DNA from: Thalassovita litoralis | Lineage (GTDB): Bacteria > Pseudomonadota > Alphaproteobacteria > Rhodobacterales > Rhodobacteraceae | Length of the DNA stretch: 64,000 nucleotides | Assembly (NCBI RefSeq): GCF_900182725.1 | Contig: NZ_FXTO01000007.1 | Location: 62,001-126,000 of the forward strand | Direction: 5' to 3' | Shown: piece by piece, positions 63,432 through 64,000 of the stretch | Layout: every line of letters starts with the position of its first letter | How positions within the stretch are numbered: position 1 is the stretch's first letter | Notes under the pieces: generated by a model | Database searches by the model: none | Told to the model about the DNA's origin: nothing | Seen by the model: the letters and a program-made list of their open reading frames with translations, nothing else | Position numbers and translations under genes: made by a program

Positions 63432-64000
63432 AAGGCCGTCAGATCGTTCTGGATCACATTCAGGGGCGCGAAGCTGCGGCCCTTCTGGTGGACGGCCGGT
63501 TAGAGGATTTGCTGATCGACACCGATCAGCCGCGTGTGGGGACAATTTATCGCGCGGTTGCGGATCGTCCGATGAAGGGGCAGGGCGGATTGTTCCTGAC
63601 CACCCCGGATGGCACCGCTTTTTTGCGGCAGGTGAAGGGCATCGCGCCGGGCGATAAGCTGTTGGTGCAGGTCACGGGCTATGCCGAACCCGGCAAGGCA
63701 ATCCCTGTCACTGCCCGCATTCTGTTCAAAAGCCGCTACGCGATCGTCACGCCGGGCGCACCGGGGTTGAACATCAGCCGCCGGATCAAGGACGATGATT
63801 TGCGCGATGAACTGACAGTCATCGCCAAAAATGTGTTCGCAGGGGACGACAGCGGCCTGATCCTGCGGTCCTCTTGTGAAGGGGCCGACCCCGAGGACAT
63901 CGCCGAAGACATCGCGGCAATGGTCGATCTGGCCACCGCCGTGATGGCGGATACCGAAGGCGATATTGAAAAGCTGACCGATGGCGACAGCCCACATGAT
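63428..64000 (+). CDS. Ribonuclease E/G family protein (N-terminal part)
   Basis: 191 residues visible; the frame is still open at the window end. [31 protein letters not shown] and the [17 protein letters not shown] stretch match the S1-containing N-terminus of RNase E/G, which processes rRNA and mRNA. It overlaps maf by four bases; the maf-rng pairing is common. The catalytic core lies outside the window. Confidence 0.85.
   Translation, partial: MKGRQIVLDHIQGREAAALLVDGRLEDLLIDTDQPRVGTIYRAVADRPMKGQGGLFLTTPDGTAFLRQVKGIAPGDKLLVQVTGYAEPGKAIPVTARILFKSRYAIVTPGAPGLNISRRIKDDDLRDELTVIAKNVFAGDDSGLILRSSCEGADPEDIAEDIAAMVDLATAVMADTEGDIEKLTDGDSPHD

Overview
The window is a stretch of ordinary, GC-rich (about 60 percent by eye) alphaproteobacterial chromosome, most likely from a marine Rhodobacterales (Roseobacter-type) bacterium. 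The evidence is the content: a BztABCD/AapJQMP-type amino-acid transporter with double-length permeases, an ATP12-type chaperone, UPF0262 and DUF2948 genes around murA and hisD, a plant/alphaproteobacterial-type glutamate-cysteine ligase, rpmH-rnpA-yidD-yidC-engB, and a GAGTATTT-type intergenic repeat that I associate with this order. I see no prophage, no intact insertion sequence, no CRISPR array and no rRNA. Two tRNAs are present: Arg(ACG) and Thr(GGT).

Layout. 0-5.1 kb: tail of an ATP12-like chaperone, then bztABCD with an intergenic hairpin after the binding-protein gene and a good terminator at the end. 5.2-7.2 kb (minus): argB, a two-cluster ferredoxin-like gene and a sixA-like phosphatase, all translationally coupled. 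7.3 kb: an SDR dehydrogenase. 8.1-14.1 kb (minus): rpmH, rnpA, yidD, ttcA, a GGDEF/EAL gene, yidC and engB, led by a clear sigma70-like promoter. 14.3-17.9 kb: a TVP38/TMEM64 membrane protein, a mercuric-reductase-like flavoprotein and a sensor kinase. 18.0-20.8 kb: tRNA-Arg, then a DUF2946-like protein and an OprC-type TonB-dependent copper receptor that keeps the CxxxM and HxM copper motifs. 21.0-26.5 kb: CoxG-like protein, S49 peptidase, small zinc-ribbon protein, CaCA antiporter, pteridine-reductase-like SDR and uvrC, with an AT-rich gap before uvrC that carries DnaA-box-like sequence. 26.5-35.9 kb: orphan 7TM sensor kinase, pgsA-moaD-moaE, MAPEG protein, OmpA/BON protein, ubiA, rsmE, a kinase-fold protein and a small membrane protein.

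36-43 kb: gshA, then the most unusual locus, an eight-gene overlapping minus-strand operon: pyrB, a one-TM protein, four membrane/PH-like proteins (two of them obvious tandem paralogues), a dihydroorotase-like protein that has lost its metal ligands, and plsY. 43-50 kb: a family-4-like uracil-DNA glycosylase missing most Fe-S cysteines, a LysE exporter, moaB and an RND efflux adaptor/pump pair. 50-56 kb: UspA and a DUF2892 protein around an FNR-like site, small membrane/secreted proteins, ettA, lepA, a TFIIB-type zinc-finger protein and tRNA-Thr. 56-64 kb (plus): a 54-residue basic protein, murA, DUF2948, hisD, UPF0262, LMW phosphatase, NTF2-like, GNAT, nitrilase-family amidase, infA, maf and the start of an RNase E/G gene.

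Most of this is core metabolism. No complete new defence or mobile system is visible. The best leads are the pyrB/PH-like/pseudo-dihydroorotase/plsY operon, the OprC plus DUF2946 copper pair, the DnaA-box region before uvrC, and the cysteine-poor uracil glycosylase. All functional calls rest on reading motifs by eye; no database search was run.
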